From Diplonema japonicum (taxonomy: Eukaryota; Euglenozoa; Diplonemea; Diplonemida; Diplonemidae): 64,000 bases of DNA. Position 1 is the stretch's first letter; each line of letters begins with the position of its first letter. The stretch spans positions 296,238-360,237 of the forward strand of contig OZ025701.1 of assembly GCA_964019335.1 (NCBI GenBank). Direction: 5' to 3'. This document shows positions 41,501 through 51,632 of the stretch, piece by piece. The position numbers were made by a program, and so were the translations under genes. The notes under the pieces are model-generated. The model saw nothing but the letters and a program-made list of their open reading frames with translations. It was not told where the DNA came from and did no database searches.

Positions 41501-44500
41501 GGGCATAGTGCTTAGGTAGCTCAGAAGCTGTGCAGAAGTAGCCGCAGTTGTACTGGCACGTTGCAATCCGGCCTACACACGTCTTCCATAAATGAAACTG
41601 CATCTTGATCCGCGGAACTGTTTCCTTGCATTGGTAACAAACCACCTCAGCTTGCTCGCAGAATGGGAAGTGAGAGGCTACCGAAACACCCACAGCACCG
41701 CATCCCCAGATACATGGGGCTTTGTTGCCGCCCCTGGCGCAATGCGAGGCATGCTGGAGAAGGTTGCTTGCCACTATCACCTCGCCGCACTTATTGGGAC
41801 ACAAGATGTAGCGGTTCATACACGCATTCACATGGGGCACCAGTAGGTTGTATGGGAGGACAGCACCGCAGTCGAAGGAGCACGGCAGCACCACCTGAGA
41901 GCAGCTTGCGTTGTGAACCACTTGCTCGTTCAGCTTGAAAGCTTTGCCACACCCGTTCACACAGGTGTCGTATCGTGACCTGCATTTCGAAATGCAATGC
42001 TGGGGGAGGTCAGATAAATCTATGAATTCTCCGCAGTCGAGAGGGCACTCCAGTTTTCGGTTGCACTGCAAAACATGTTCTTTCAGATTGTTTGCGGGTA
42101 TCACCTTTTCGCAACCAGAGGGACACAGTCTGTCACCACTGCCACACAAAAGGTAGTGCATTGTGTATTGCGAAGCTGCCACCAGCTCCGAGCAGGTCGT
42201 GCATTTCATGAGACGGTTTTTACAAAGCGTAACATGCTCTACTATTTCTGACTTCTTGAATTGCATGCCGCAGTTTCCACAAGGCTGCGTCCTGTTTGCG
42301 CACACCGAGCTGTGCTGTTGAAGCGTCTCCGCGCTGCTGCTGTAGCCACACGTGATGCAGCCGGTTATCCTATTCTTACAGCTGCTAGAGCAATGGATAA
42401 ACAGGTTCTTCTTTGCTACTGTTGAACGGCACTTCTTAGGGCACGGTATTCGTGTCATGATGCAGGTCTCAAAGTGGACAGCCAGCCTCGTCGACGGCTC
42501 TAGCGACGTATCGAGTTCCTCGCTGCAGCCCTGTGGGCACGTCGCACCGATATTCTTGATCAGCCTGCATACGAGGAAGTGTGGTGTCAGATCGCCTTTG
42601 ATGAACACGTTGCAAGCAGGGCAGTTGGTGCCCACGGAACAGTGGGCTTCAACATGTGAAGCCATCTCCAGCAGAGGAACGAGGGTTCCGCACCCTTGAG
42701 GGCACTTTAAGGGCCGCATGTTGCAGATCTCCGCGTGCTCGGAACGTTTATGCATAAGAATCTTCTGTCCACACCCGTTCCCGCACACGACGACCCTTTT
42801 AATACAGTTGTCGTAGAGGTGATCACCTAGGGACAGCGCTGCAACAGACATCCCGCACTTGGCGGGGCATGGCACGGGCTGTGCAAGGCACCGTGAGACG
42901 TGAGAAAGCCGCTCTTGGATGTTCCCGAAGACAGCGCCGCACCCTGCAGGGCATTGCAACTCGTGCCGCTTCTCACAGTGATATGCAGTGTGCTGGCTCA
43001 TTGAACTCCTAGCAATTTCTATGTTGCAGCCCAGTGGACACGGGATAGGAATCTCAGTACATGAGTTGAAGTGGTCGACTTCGCCGTCGATGAAGCAGTC
43101 GCACATGGGGCACAACTCGCCTGCGGTGCAACCCCGTTGGTGCTCGGCAAAGGCGTTCTGGGGAACAAGCTGCTTGCACCTGGGGCACGTTACAAGATGG
43201 GTGCAAAGGTGCTCGGGGTGCATTTCCGCGACTTCCCACGTAAAGTGAAGCAAAACAGCATCCTTGACATAAGGGCACTGTGCAGGGTACTGCGCGAGGA
43301 GGGTAAGAAGAGAAGCGGCGGATACTGCCGCGGCTATAGAGGTTTCACAGGACTGGCACACCTTGCTGGAGGACACAGCGGCACAGTATTCGCAAGGGGA
43401 CTCGGCTAGCAGTGTGATCGACAATGGGGTCTGGCCTCCCGTCGTATCTCCCTGCGAATGGGTTTTGTTGAAAGCCTCCACACTTTCCCGGATGCTGAAG
43501 GGCCGTGGCTGTTCGGGGACCGCCTCTCTATCTCGCTTGTAGTAGTAACTGATAGCGACGAAGAACAAGAAGATACAACAATCGCCGATAACGAAGAAGT
43601 AGCTCCCTCGGGGAGGGCTTGAATTGACCCCGTCAACAACAATGGAAAGCCCCATGAAGATAGACCCCAGCAGGATATGCCAAGTGTACGCAACGTGCAT
43701 ACTAATCATCAGAAGCAACAGCGAAGCGGAGCAAGTCCCTGTTCTGGTCATGTGCGTCATGGAACTGTACTCCACACGAGGCGTCGAGTTCGAAGGAGCG
43801 GGGAACACATCGTAAAATGGCGTCCAATAATGTAAACTCATCCCCAGCCACCCAAGGCACATCATGAACAGGAGGGTACAGAAGGGGAAGCCTGCCACGG
43901 TGCTGCTTTTCCGATGGTGCACAACAACAACACATGAAACACCGACAACCACTGCTGCAAAGCAGAGCGAAATGTAACCCAGAATTTTATATGAACCAAA
44001 ACCGCCCATTGCACATGAATAAGCTACGGCAGCGACGGCGGTGAACAGAGATGAAAGCCCGGATTCCCATTTCCGCGGAGTTGGCTTCGTAATGAAAAAG
44101 TAGAAAGCTGCCTGCAGCAACGTTATAAGAGAAGCGATGCATAGCAGCCCAGCAGCACGAAGACGTGGGACGTGAACTGCAAATGCAGAAGAGATGGTTG
44201 TAGCAGCCCACAGAACGGCAGTGGTCGCGAATGCAACGGAGACCCGAATGTCAGGCTTGGTGTACAATTGCTCGCAATCAACGGTTTCAATAACAGTTGT
44301 GGGATTGTTGGTGTCAGTTGTGGAACATAAAAGAAGAGGGTTGCTAGTAATGGTTGTTGTCATTCCATTAGTCGTCGCCCCCTGAGACGACTCTAGCAAC
44401 ACGCGGCTCCTCAGTCGGGCCCCCATTACCCTCGTCCCGCTCAATGTCGTGTCCCCACTGCCAAAGCTTAACCCCTTCAGGGAACTCCTCACTGAAGAAA

Positions 44501-44600
44501 GCTGCTGCTTCTTCAAATACGTGTTGAGATGTGGTCCTTCCTCTGCATCATAAGATGCCGAGGACAGACTCATGTCCATGGTTTGGTAGAAGAGATGCAA
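38535..44600 (-). CDS. Giant 7-TM protein with ~50 TRAF-like zinc fingers and a PDZ domain
   Basis: Exon 44600-38652 (1,983 codons) plus a short last exon 38594-38535 (RAEIYASHERKGENFLLQG), joined across a 57-nt GTGTGT...TAG intron, give ~2,002 residues. An alternative start is MDMSLSSASY at 44579. Residues about 115-360 hold seven hydrophobic helices. From about 433 to 1783 there are roughly 50 tandem modules of the form CP.GCG..V....L..H...C (for example CPAGCGAVFG, CGNGCGQKI, CPYGCGETV), the TRAF-type zinc-finger pattern. About 1788-1873 is PDZ-like (GALVTKVKEDSVAFENG, GSLVLSINAVSV). A ~110-residue helical end follows. No RING or MATH domain is seen, so it is not a classical TRAF ligase. 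A membrane receptor-like scaffold is inferred. The zinc array is unusually long. Confidence 0.82.
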
Positions 44601-44647
44601 AAAAAAAAAAAAGAGGGGGGAGAGGGGAAACGTTAGTACTACGTTTC

Positions 44648-44847
44648 NNNNNNNNNNNNNNNNNNNNNNNNNNNNNNNNNNNNNNNNNNNNNNNNNNNNN
44701 NNNNNNNNNNNNNNNNNNNNNNNNNNNNNNNNNNNNNNNNNNNNNNNNNNNNNNNNNNNNNNNNNNNNNNNNNNNNNNNNNNNNNNNNNNNNNNNNNNNN
44801 NNNNNNNNNNNNNNNNNNNNNNNNNNNNNNNNNNNNNNNNNNNNNNN
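44648..44847. other. Assembly gap (200 N)
   Basis: A run of 200 undetermined bases upstream of the giant gene. Its 5' leader or a promoter could be hidden there. Confidence 1.
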
Positions 44848-45208
44848 CCCTTTGAACGCGGCTCTTTAGGACGCCGCTACCGTTTGGACGGCAGAGTACT
44901 CTTACATTGTCCGATTGTGAACTTTTCTGTGTTTTGCACGGCATTTCTGATGAATATCTATCATTTTCCCGAGGTTAGGATGGTAAGTTTGTTTTTGCAA
45001 ATATTCAGGTACCAAACCGTGGTCACTGTTTTTCAAAAATACAGATAAAGTATTAACAAGTGCCCAGAAATGCTCTAATCCGGCGGATTTTGATTTTTTG
45101 GTTAATTTGGAGGGTATTGGGCGGTTTTTTTTACCTTAGGGGAAAAGAATTTAAAAAACTTTTTTTTTTCACGTTTAACCACGTTTTTTAGGACCATGTG
45201 ACCCCCCC
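44848..45208. other. Spacer between gap and hAT element
   Basis: Mixed-composition sequence without a recognised gene or repeat. Confidence 0.5.
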
Positions 45209-46210
45209 TAGGGCTATGCTGGCAGGAAACGTGGAAACGTTTCCGTTTCCGTTTCCGTTTCCATGAAACGCGTTTCCATGGTTATGGAAACGGCTATGTA
45301 TATTTCGGTAAACACACTGTTTAGAAGGTCCTTATTTATTTGGGGTTTTTGAAGATACTTACTTTTGGGGTTTTAGAAGGAAAGCGCACGTCGGTCTCTA
45401 CAAAAACGAAAGTAAACATGGTCCAGAGAAAGCACCCCCTGGGAGGCGCTTGTGGGAGGAGGTTCAGGCGGAGGACGGGAAGAAGACAGTAAAATGTCGC
45501 TTCTGTGATATGGTCTTCACAGTAGCGTCAACCAGCAGACTCCGCGCCCACATGTTCCAAACAAAAGGCCAAGGAGTAGCGACGTGTGTCCCCAAAGGGG
45601 ATAGTGTGGAGCCCCACAAGAAGCTGTTGGAGAAAGCGACAGCGGAGGCGAAGGCTGAGGCAGAGGGAACGAAGAAGCGTAAAGTGGAGAACAGGCCAAT
45701 GACGCCATTTTTAACTGCTACAAGCACGCCAGACGACGTGGACAGGGCTGTTTCGGATTTCTTTCTCGAAACTGGGACCCCATTTTTGAGGGTCGAACAT
45801 CGGTATGATGTTTATCTGTTTCGTATCCTCTCATATTTTCTGTTCACAGAACATTCAAGGCACTGTTTGAGAAGGTGAAGCGCCTTCCGCTCGGGGCCAC
45901 GTACGAGCTACCGGACAGGAAAGCTCTGAGCGGAAGGCTGGTTGACGACGCTGTTCAAAAAATGGATGCCACAATCGCATCCTTCATCGAAACCCAGAAG
46001 ATTTCCCCAGGGCCAACACTGGCCCCCTTTGTCTCGTATATTTCTTCCGAGTGGTTTGCCCCCAAAAAAATAAGTCTCTAAAACCCCCAAAATAAGGAAA
46101 CGTTTCTGCCCCAAGGAAACGGCCCCAAAATAGGGAAACGTTTCCGTTTCCGTTTCCCTTTTTTTTCAAAAAATGCATGGAAACGCGTTCCATGCCAGCA
46201 TAGCCCTAGG
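45209..46210 (+). mobile_element. hAT-like transposon, internally truncated
   Basis: The left end TAGGGCTATGCTGGCA (after a C run) is the exact inverse of the right end TGCCAGCATAGCCCTA (before a G run). Ac/Ds-type hAT elements start with C/TAGGGATG, which is similar. Just inside each end are many GTTTCC / GGAAAC motifs (about 45230-45300 and 46095-46190), recalling the subterminal AAACGG binding sites of Ac. The interior encodes a BED zinc finger and hAT N-terminal region. The target duplication is obscured by the flanking C and G runs. Confidence 0.8.
45420..46081 (+). pseudogene. hAT transposase N-terminal fragment (BED zinc finger)
   Basis: The frame around LWEEVQAEDGKKTVKCRFCD continues to RLRAHMFQTKGQGVATC, a BED-type zinc finger (CxxC plus His and Cys). 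It continues with DDVDRAVSDFFLETGTPFLR. A 47-nt intron (45803-45849, GTATGA...ACAG) splices in phase to TFKALFEKVKRLPLGATYEL and RLVDDAVQKMDATIASF, the typical start of the hAT core. The catalytic RNase-H-like domain and dimerisation end are absent before the right inverted repeat. The only nearby ATG (45418) is out of frame. It is not an active transposase. Confidence 0.72.
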
Positions 46211-46986
46211 GGGGGGGGGGGGGGGGGGAGAGACACCTTTTTTCCCCCTTGGGAAGTGGTCACAACACCCAAAAAAAAGGTCCCCCTTTCCCCCCCCCCC
46301 TTTTTTTTTGCCCTCTACTAAAGATAACTGGGTAGAATTCCTATTTTTTTTCTTCTTTCTTTTTCAAAAAATTAAAAAAAAAAAATGAAAAAAAAAATTT
46401 TTTTACTAATAATAATAAAACACCAAGGAATGGATGAGCAAAAAAAAAAATGGGGGGGGGGGCAGCAGAGAGACGAAATATAGCAAAAGTAGGAGTCGCA
46501 CGCACAAAGAAGTATATTTTCGGTAATGATGGGAAAGGATATTAGTAACGCTGAAGGTACCCCTATCACATACTTTGAACTTGAAATTGTTCACTTTCAC
46601 CACATCTTGCTTAAAAAGCCTCTCTTTACACACTACCCCATTTCCCTACCAGGCAATATTATCCAATAAATGGCGGTATTACACATAAGAGGTGCATAAG
46701 AAAGAAGAAGAAAGGGGAAGAAAAAAAAAAGAGAACACACTGCATGGGAGAGTTGTTTTTTTTTTTTTTTTTTCAAGTACAAGAATTCTTTTTTTTTCGC
46801 CCCCCTCTTTTTTGTTCTTTTTTCCTTTTCCCCCTTGATAAAAAAGAAAAAAAACTTTTATTAACACGAAAAGAAGAAGAAGAAGAAGAAAAAAACTGTT
46901 TTTTTTGTTGTTGTTGTTTTTTTTTTTTCTTTTTTTTTTCCCCCCTACCTATCACCCCCCACCACATTTTCTTTTTTGAAAAAAAA
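46211..46986. other. Spacer without recognised gene
   Basis: T, C, G and A runs with AT-rich sequence. No coding region is supported. Confidence 0.55.
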
Positions 46987-48576
46987 TCACTGTGTCTGAT
47001 TGACGGATGGACGCTTTGGAGGGTGCTTAAAGGTAAGAAGAGATCGGGGCTTTTTAACCAACGGGGTTGAAGGAAAAACGGAAGCAGGTCTGTAAAAAAA
47101 AAAAAAAAAGATTTTTTTTTAAAAAAAAATATTTAACACACCGTTTCAATGTAGGCTGAGGGGGTGTGCGCGCCAGCGGGGTGGAGGGCAGCGAAGAAGC
47201 GGAGGAAGGACAGCGCTCTCCGCTTTTTTGCTCGGTTTTTTCATTTTCGCTGTCCTCCCCCACGACGGGGACCCCAACAGGACGCCTCGGCGGCGGCGAG
47301 GGCTTTACACTACGCCGCTTCATACTCCTCAGAAACGAACCAAACCCCGAACTGGAGCCCTTAGACGCGGACCCAACAGAATGTTGAGAAGAAGCGTCAT
47401 CATCAGGAATGCTCAAAGGGGTAACCGGTGTAGGAGGCGTACCATCAAGTAATACAACGGACGCTTCACGCTCACCAAAGGATTCTTCTTGATTGTAAAA
47501 ATCAGGTTTCAACAACGGAGGCGGGGTACAGGCCTCACGCTCCCTTTTGGTCGTGTCCGACAAAATAGGCCCATCATGCATTTTCAACACTTGATTTTCC
47601 CCAATGTGAACAACGACAACGGTAATGTCATCGTGAACACTACGCCGATTTTTTCCAGCAGGCATTTGTTTGATCATCCTCACGGAAACCCCCATAACGG
47701 CAGCGGCCTGTTCTACTGCAGATTCGATGAGCACTGTGGCGGGGTTATGGTGCCGTCTAGACGCGATTTCTACTATTTTTTGATTATCCAGCATGTTGTA
47801 AAGACCGTCTGACGCAATAATCAAAGTCTTGTCGTCATCGTGAATCGAATGCTTTGTCACTATCGGCTCCGAGGTTATGTAGGGAACATGCAGCCGGTAT
47901 GGTGGAAAAGAAAATTCAGGTATTTTCAGGTATGCATCGCCAAGAGCTCGTGTGACCATTAATGAGCCAGCCACCCTGCGTGGGCCGGACTGTGTTGTTT
48001 TGATCGGCATTGGGTCAGTTGTGCGCCGTCTCACTTCATCGCATTCTAGTTTGTTGCCGCAGTCCTGGTCTGTTGAGAGTTCCCTTGCTTCGATTCGATT
48101 AGAATTTTGAGATTTTCGAGCCAGTACCGCGCGGCTGTCTCCGACACATCCTGTAATAACTTCTTCTGATGTTATAAGGCACACTATAGCGCAGGAACCA
48201 CATGTTGCGTATTCCTTTGCGTGTTCTTTAATATACTCCTTATCGAGCTCATTCAATGTTGTCTTTAGAACCGATTCATAGGGTATGGGGTGCGGGTGTG
48301 CGTTTCTCGCGGTTTTGAAAATGCTGGTAACGGTTTTCTCGCAGAAAATGGAGCAGGTGGGGCCGCCATGGCCGTCGAGAACTGCGAAGAGGTGCACGTC
48401 TGGGTAGCTGACGTCGATTACGGACCTGTCCTCGTTTCTTGCGTTGGCATTCATGGAGTCAATAGAGAACCCTTTTACTTTCGGTGGACACCGTGGGACA
48501 GATATCGGGGTCGGGCTGGGGGATGTACTATGGGATGCATTGCTCGGCTCGCTATCTATCGCTACAAACTCTCGCT

Positions 48577-48608
<32 letters not shown>

Positions 48609-48637
48609 CCCGGCCATACCGTGTACGCCGATGGCAT
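46987..48637 (-). CDS. PP2C-family protein phosphatase (three exons)
   Basis: Exons 48637-48620 (18 nt, MPSAYT), 48574-47142 and 47089-46987 join to 517 residues. Introns are 45 nt (GTATGG) and 52 nt (GTGTGT). All PPM/PP2C motifs are present: NEDRSVID, FAVLDGHGGP, CGSCAIVCLI, CVGDSRAVLAR, ELSTDQD, GSLMVTRALGDAYLK, LIIASDGLYNMLD and DDITVVVVHI. The metal-binding Asp residues of DGHGG, SDG and DD are kept, so it should be an active Mg/Mn-dependent Ser/Thr phosphatase. The C-terminal ~150 residues are Ser/Pro-rich. The last exon adds a basic tail (PASVFPSTPLVKKPRSLLTF). The start at MPSAYT is chosen because it joins directly to the conserved frame. Confidence 0.9.
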
Positions 48638-49628
48638 CTTATATAAATTTTTTAATCTTTCCCCCCCGAAATTTTTTTTGCTAAAATTTTTTGCCCCCCC
48701 TCCCAACGTTTCTTTTTTTTCGGGGGGGGTTTTTTTTTACTGTGTTGGTTGTTTGTTGTTCCCTAAAAAAAAGTTTTAAAAAAATCGGGTTTTTTTTGTC
48801 ATTTTTGTTGTTTTTTTTTTAATTTTTTTTTTGTTTTTTTTTCCAGATGGGTTTTGTTTGTTTGTTTTTATTTCATTGGATTATTATTATTTTTTTTTAA
48901 AGTCACGCGGCAATAAGAAGGAAAAAAAAAAGGGGGGAGTAAAGCGTAATGAATGCGGAACAGAAAAAGAATGGGGTGAAGGGATCAAAAGGGGGGGAGC
49001 ATGAGCAGTGTCCATGATATTATGGTGGAGAAGCAGGGGTAAGGGGGACAGACCTAGGAGTCACTCTGTCTGACATCGTCGGGGCGGAATTAAAACTCGG
49101 TCTGTGGCCTTCAAACGGCACTTTTTTCTTCTTTTTTTTTTTCTCTCCTCCCTTCTTCATTTCACAGTCTTTGAACTTGAAACTTGCTGGTATCAAACAA
49201 AAAAAAAGAGGGGGGGAAAACCCCCTAAGGCATAGCAGTCATCGCTCGGTAAAAGAAATTGACAACCCCAACATCGGCGGTCAGGATACACATAAAATAA
49301 AAAAAAAGGGGGTGGTGGTGAGGAAAGATATGGGTAGAAGGCTCTTAATAAAAATACATAGGGGGGAGGGGATATCGTTTTACTATAATTTTTTTTTTTT
49401 CCCTGTCTTGCAACAGGCTTATTAACTCGCGAGAAAAAAAAAATTTTAAAAGAAAAAAAAAAAAAAAGAGGGGGAAAAAAAAAGGGGAGGGTGCAGAGAC
49501 CCGCTCTAAGTGCCTTTTTTTTTTTCTTGAAAGCTCTCTGAGCACCCCCCTTCTTTTAAAAATATATATATATATATATAAATACCCCCCAACAAAACAC
49601 TGTCCCTCTCTCCCCCCCGTTTTATTTT
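48638..49628. other. Spacer without recognised gene
   Basis: T and G runs, with (AT)10 at about 49562-49580. No coding region, tRNA or snRNA is recognised. Confidence 0.55.
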
Positions 49629-51317
49629 TTAAGATTTCTCTTTGCTCCGACTCATCAGGTTGGCGTTAGCACCTACCACGATCAAGGTGGTGCCAATAAA
49701 ATGCATCAGCGTAAACGGTTTTGGGAACAAAAGGTACGAAAAGAGAATGGTAGACAGCTTCCTAAAGGACGTGATCAACGCTGCTGTAGAGCCCCCGTGT
49801 GACATAATCACTTGTAATACAGCGGATGTACCAAAATAAGAGCAAGCCGAAGACCCAACAACGAGAAGTAAAAACGAAGGGTTCAACGACAAAAACACCA
49901 CGAAAGCCGGATAGGTAGAGCTGAGGTAGAAATAAATGATGGCGGGGATGATGGCCAACACCTGCATCAACAGAATAACCTCTTGCTTCGCGGCGTTGTA
50001 CCGTCCGAACGCAAGGCCTTCCTCAACAATGAACACACCAGCATCGCATACCAAAGCAGCAGTAATATACCCTAAACCCCAATAGTCCCGTTTACCTTTA
50101 GAGACACCCGTTGACATAAAACCCAAACCGGCAACTATGAGCACCGCGCCAATCCATTGATAAATCCCAGGTTTTTTCGCAGACCGTAGAAAAATAATTC
50201 GCGCGACCATGACCCACAATAACTTCGACGATTTGAAGACAACCTGCGTCAGATAATCCAAATGCAAAATCGATTTATTCGTCAATATGTAAGACCCGGA
50301 CATTAACAAACCCAGCAGCCCGTACACCCAGAACGGAGCTTTCATTGTAAAGGTTCCGGACAGCGATGAGGATCTCAACCGGCAATCGAGTAATGCAACA
50401 CATGCAATGCAAGCTGCTTGAATCACAGACAGCGCTTCGACGTATGAGAAGGAAGGGAGGTGGAAGATCTGTTCTTTAAGAATCGCATCGAAACAGTGAA
50501 AGAAAACAACCTGTGCGGAAAGCGCTGCCAAAACGTAGAAAGGGTCTGCAGATGACGATGTTGAGCTTGTTGTGGGGTTTTTAATCACGATGTGCTCGGT
50601 GTCCATGAGGCCAGCGGTTTTAAAAATCTGCGGGATGTCAATCGTAGCGTTGATTGCCGATGTTGCCAGTTCCTTCCGGTTCACGATTTTTTCCATTGAA
50701 TTGACAGGATGCTGTCGAACCATTGCCGTCCGCACGTTTCCTAGCTGTTGACAATCGAGGTTCTTCCACAGTTCGAGAACGGTGGCTTGCGGTTCTTCGG
50801 CGAGGGATTCGTATTGAATAAAATGCTTAACGATGTTCACGGGCCATTCCTCCACAATGGTTTCCCATTGCTTCACGCTTTTCTCCACAAAGCTTTCGAT
50901 GTCATGGGTGGTTACCCTTACCTTTTCGGTTTCCTTCAGCTGTGCGGGTTCTTCTGTGTAGTATCTGCCCGTTTGTTCCGCAACTTTTCGCGACACAACG
51001 AGATCCAACGCACGCGACCTCGACACCACAACAATCTTGTTTATGTCCAAAGATTCTGTTAACTCACTAAGGTTTATTTTATGGTGAATAAGCTGTTCTG
51101 GGGTTACTCGGCAGCCGACATATTTTGCCTTAGGGTGAGTTTCCTCCGCAGTTTTCAAAACAGTTTTTATCTCATCAACAGGTGTCGCCACCACCCTCGT
51201 CACTGAAATCGGCTCAGCATGCACCACCACGACCTCCTCCCCTGATCTCAGATACGACACCAACAATGTGGTCCCTGCCCTCTCCTGACCTATCACCAGT
51301 AATCTCTTCGCTGGCAT
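49629..51317 (-). CDS. Sulfotransferase fused to a PAPS/nucleotide-sugar transporter (UAA/SLC35B type)
   Basis: Single exon, 562 residues. Residues 1-240 form a sulfotransferase-like domain. The 5'-phosphosulfate loop is RLLVIGQERAGTTLLVSYL. The 3'-phosphate region is KIVVVSRSRALDLVVSRKVA, with the expected Arg and Ser. Residues ~265-555 contain about ten TM helices of the UAA/SLC35B family, including YLTQVVFKSSKLLWVM (compare the TQV..K.SK..PVM motif of PAPS transporters), YQWIGAVLIVAGLGFMS and TSFRKLSTILFSYLLFP. SLC35B2/B3 carry PAPS, the sulfotransferase donor, into the Golgi lumen. The fusion therefore joins a user of PAPS to its likely carrier. No signal peptide precedes the enzyme domain, so it is predicted cytosolic. 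Substrate specificity of the transporter half (PAPS or UDP-sugar) is inferred. The start MPAKRLL follows an A-rich leader. Confidence 0.83.
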   Translation of the reverse strand: MPAKRLLVIGQERAGTTLLVSYLRSGEEVVVVHAEPISVTRVVATPVDEIKTVLKTAEETHPKAKYVGCRVTPEQLIHHKINLSELTESLDINKIVVVSRSRALDLVVSRKVAEQTGRYYTEEPAQLKETEKVRVTTHDIESFVEKSVKQWETIVEEWPVNIVKHFIQYESLAEEPQATVLELWKNLDCQQLGNVRTAMVRQHPVNSMEKIVNRKELATSAINATIDIPQIFKTAGLMDTEHIVIKNPTTSSTSSSADPFYVLAALSAQVVFFHCFDAILKEQIFHLPSFSYVEALSVIQAACIACVALLDCRLRSSSLSGTFTMKAPFWVYGLLGLLMSGSYILTNKSILHLDYLTQVVFKSSKLLWVMVARIIFLRSAKKPGIYQWIGAVLIVAGLGFMSTGVSKGKRDYWGLGYITAALVCDAGVFIVEEGLAFGRYNAAKQEVILLMQVLAIIPAIIYFYLSSTYPAFVVFLSLNPSFLLLVVGSSACSYFGTSAVLQVIMSHGGSTAALITSFRKLSTILFSYLLFPKPFTLMHFIGTTLIVVGANANLMSRSKEKS

Positions 51318-51632
51318 TTCTTTTTCTTTTTTTTTCCCCCCCCTTTTTTCTTTTTTTTTTTTTAAAACCAATATGTAATTATTTATAAATAAGAAAAAAA
51401 TACATTTTTTTTTGTGGGGCAAAAAAAAAAGGAAGCAGCAAAGAACAAAGAAAGGGCCAAAGTATATATGAATAAGGGGGGGGGGGGGTATTTTCTTTTC
51501 TGTTCTTTTTTGTTTTCTTTTTCTTTTTTACGGGGAATACAACATTTACTAGGTAGGGGGGGAGGGGGGGGGGGGGGTATGAGTAGTCGGGTGTGTGTGA
51601 GTTTTTTTTTTTTTTTTGAAACAAGGGGAAAA
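51318..51632. other. Spacer without recognised gene
   Basis: A, T and G runs only. Confidence 0.6.

Noticed and set aside
43480-44260. Microbial rhodopsin domain in the 7-TM region
   Set aside because: The seventh helix (YFFVIGDCCIFLFFVAISYYY) lacks the retinal-binding Lys and surrounding signature.
49000-49130. snRNA, 5S rRNA or spliced-leader gene
   Set aside because: The mixed-composition island has no conserved core I recognise.
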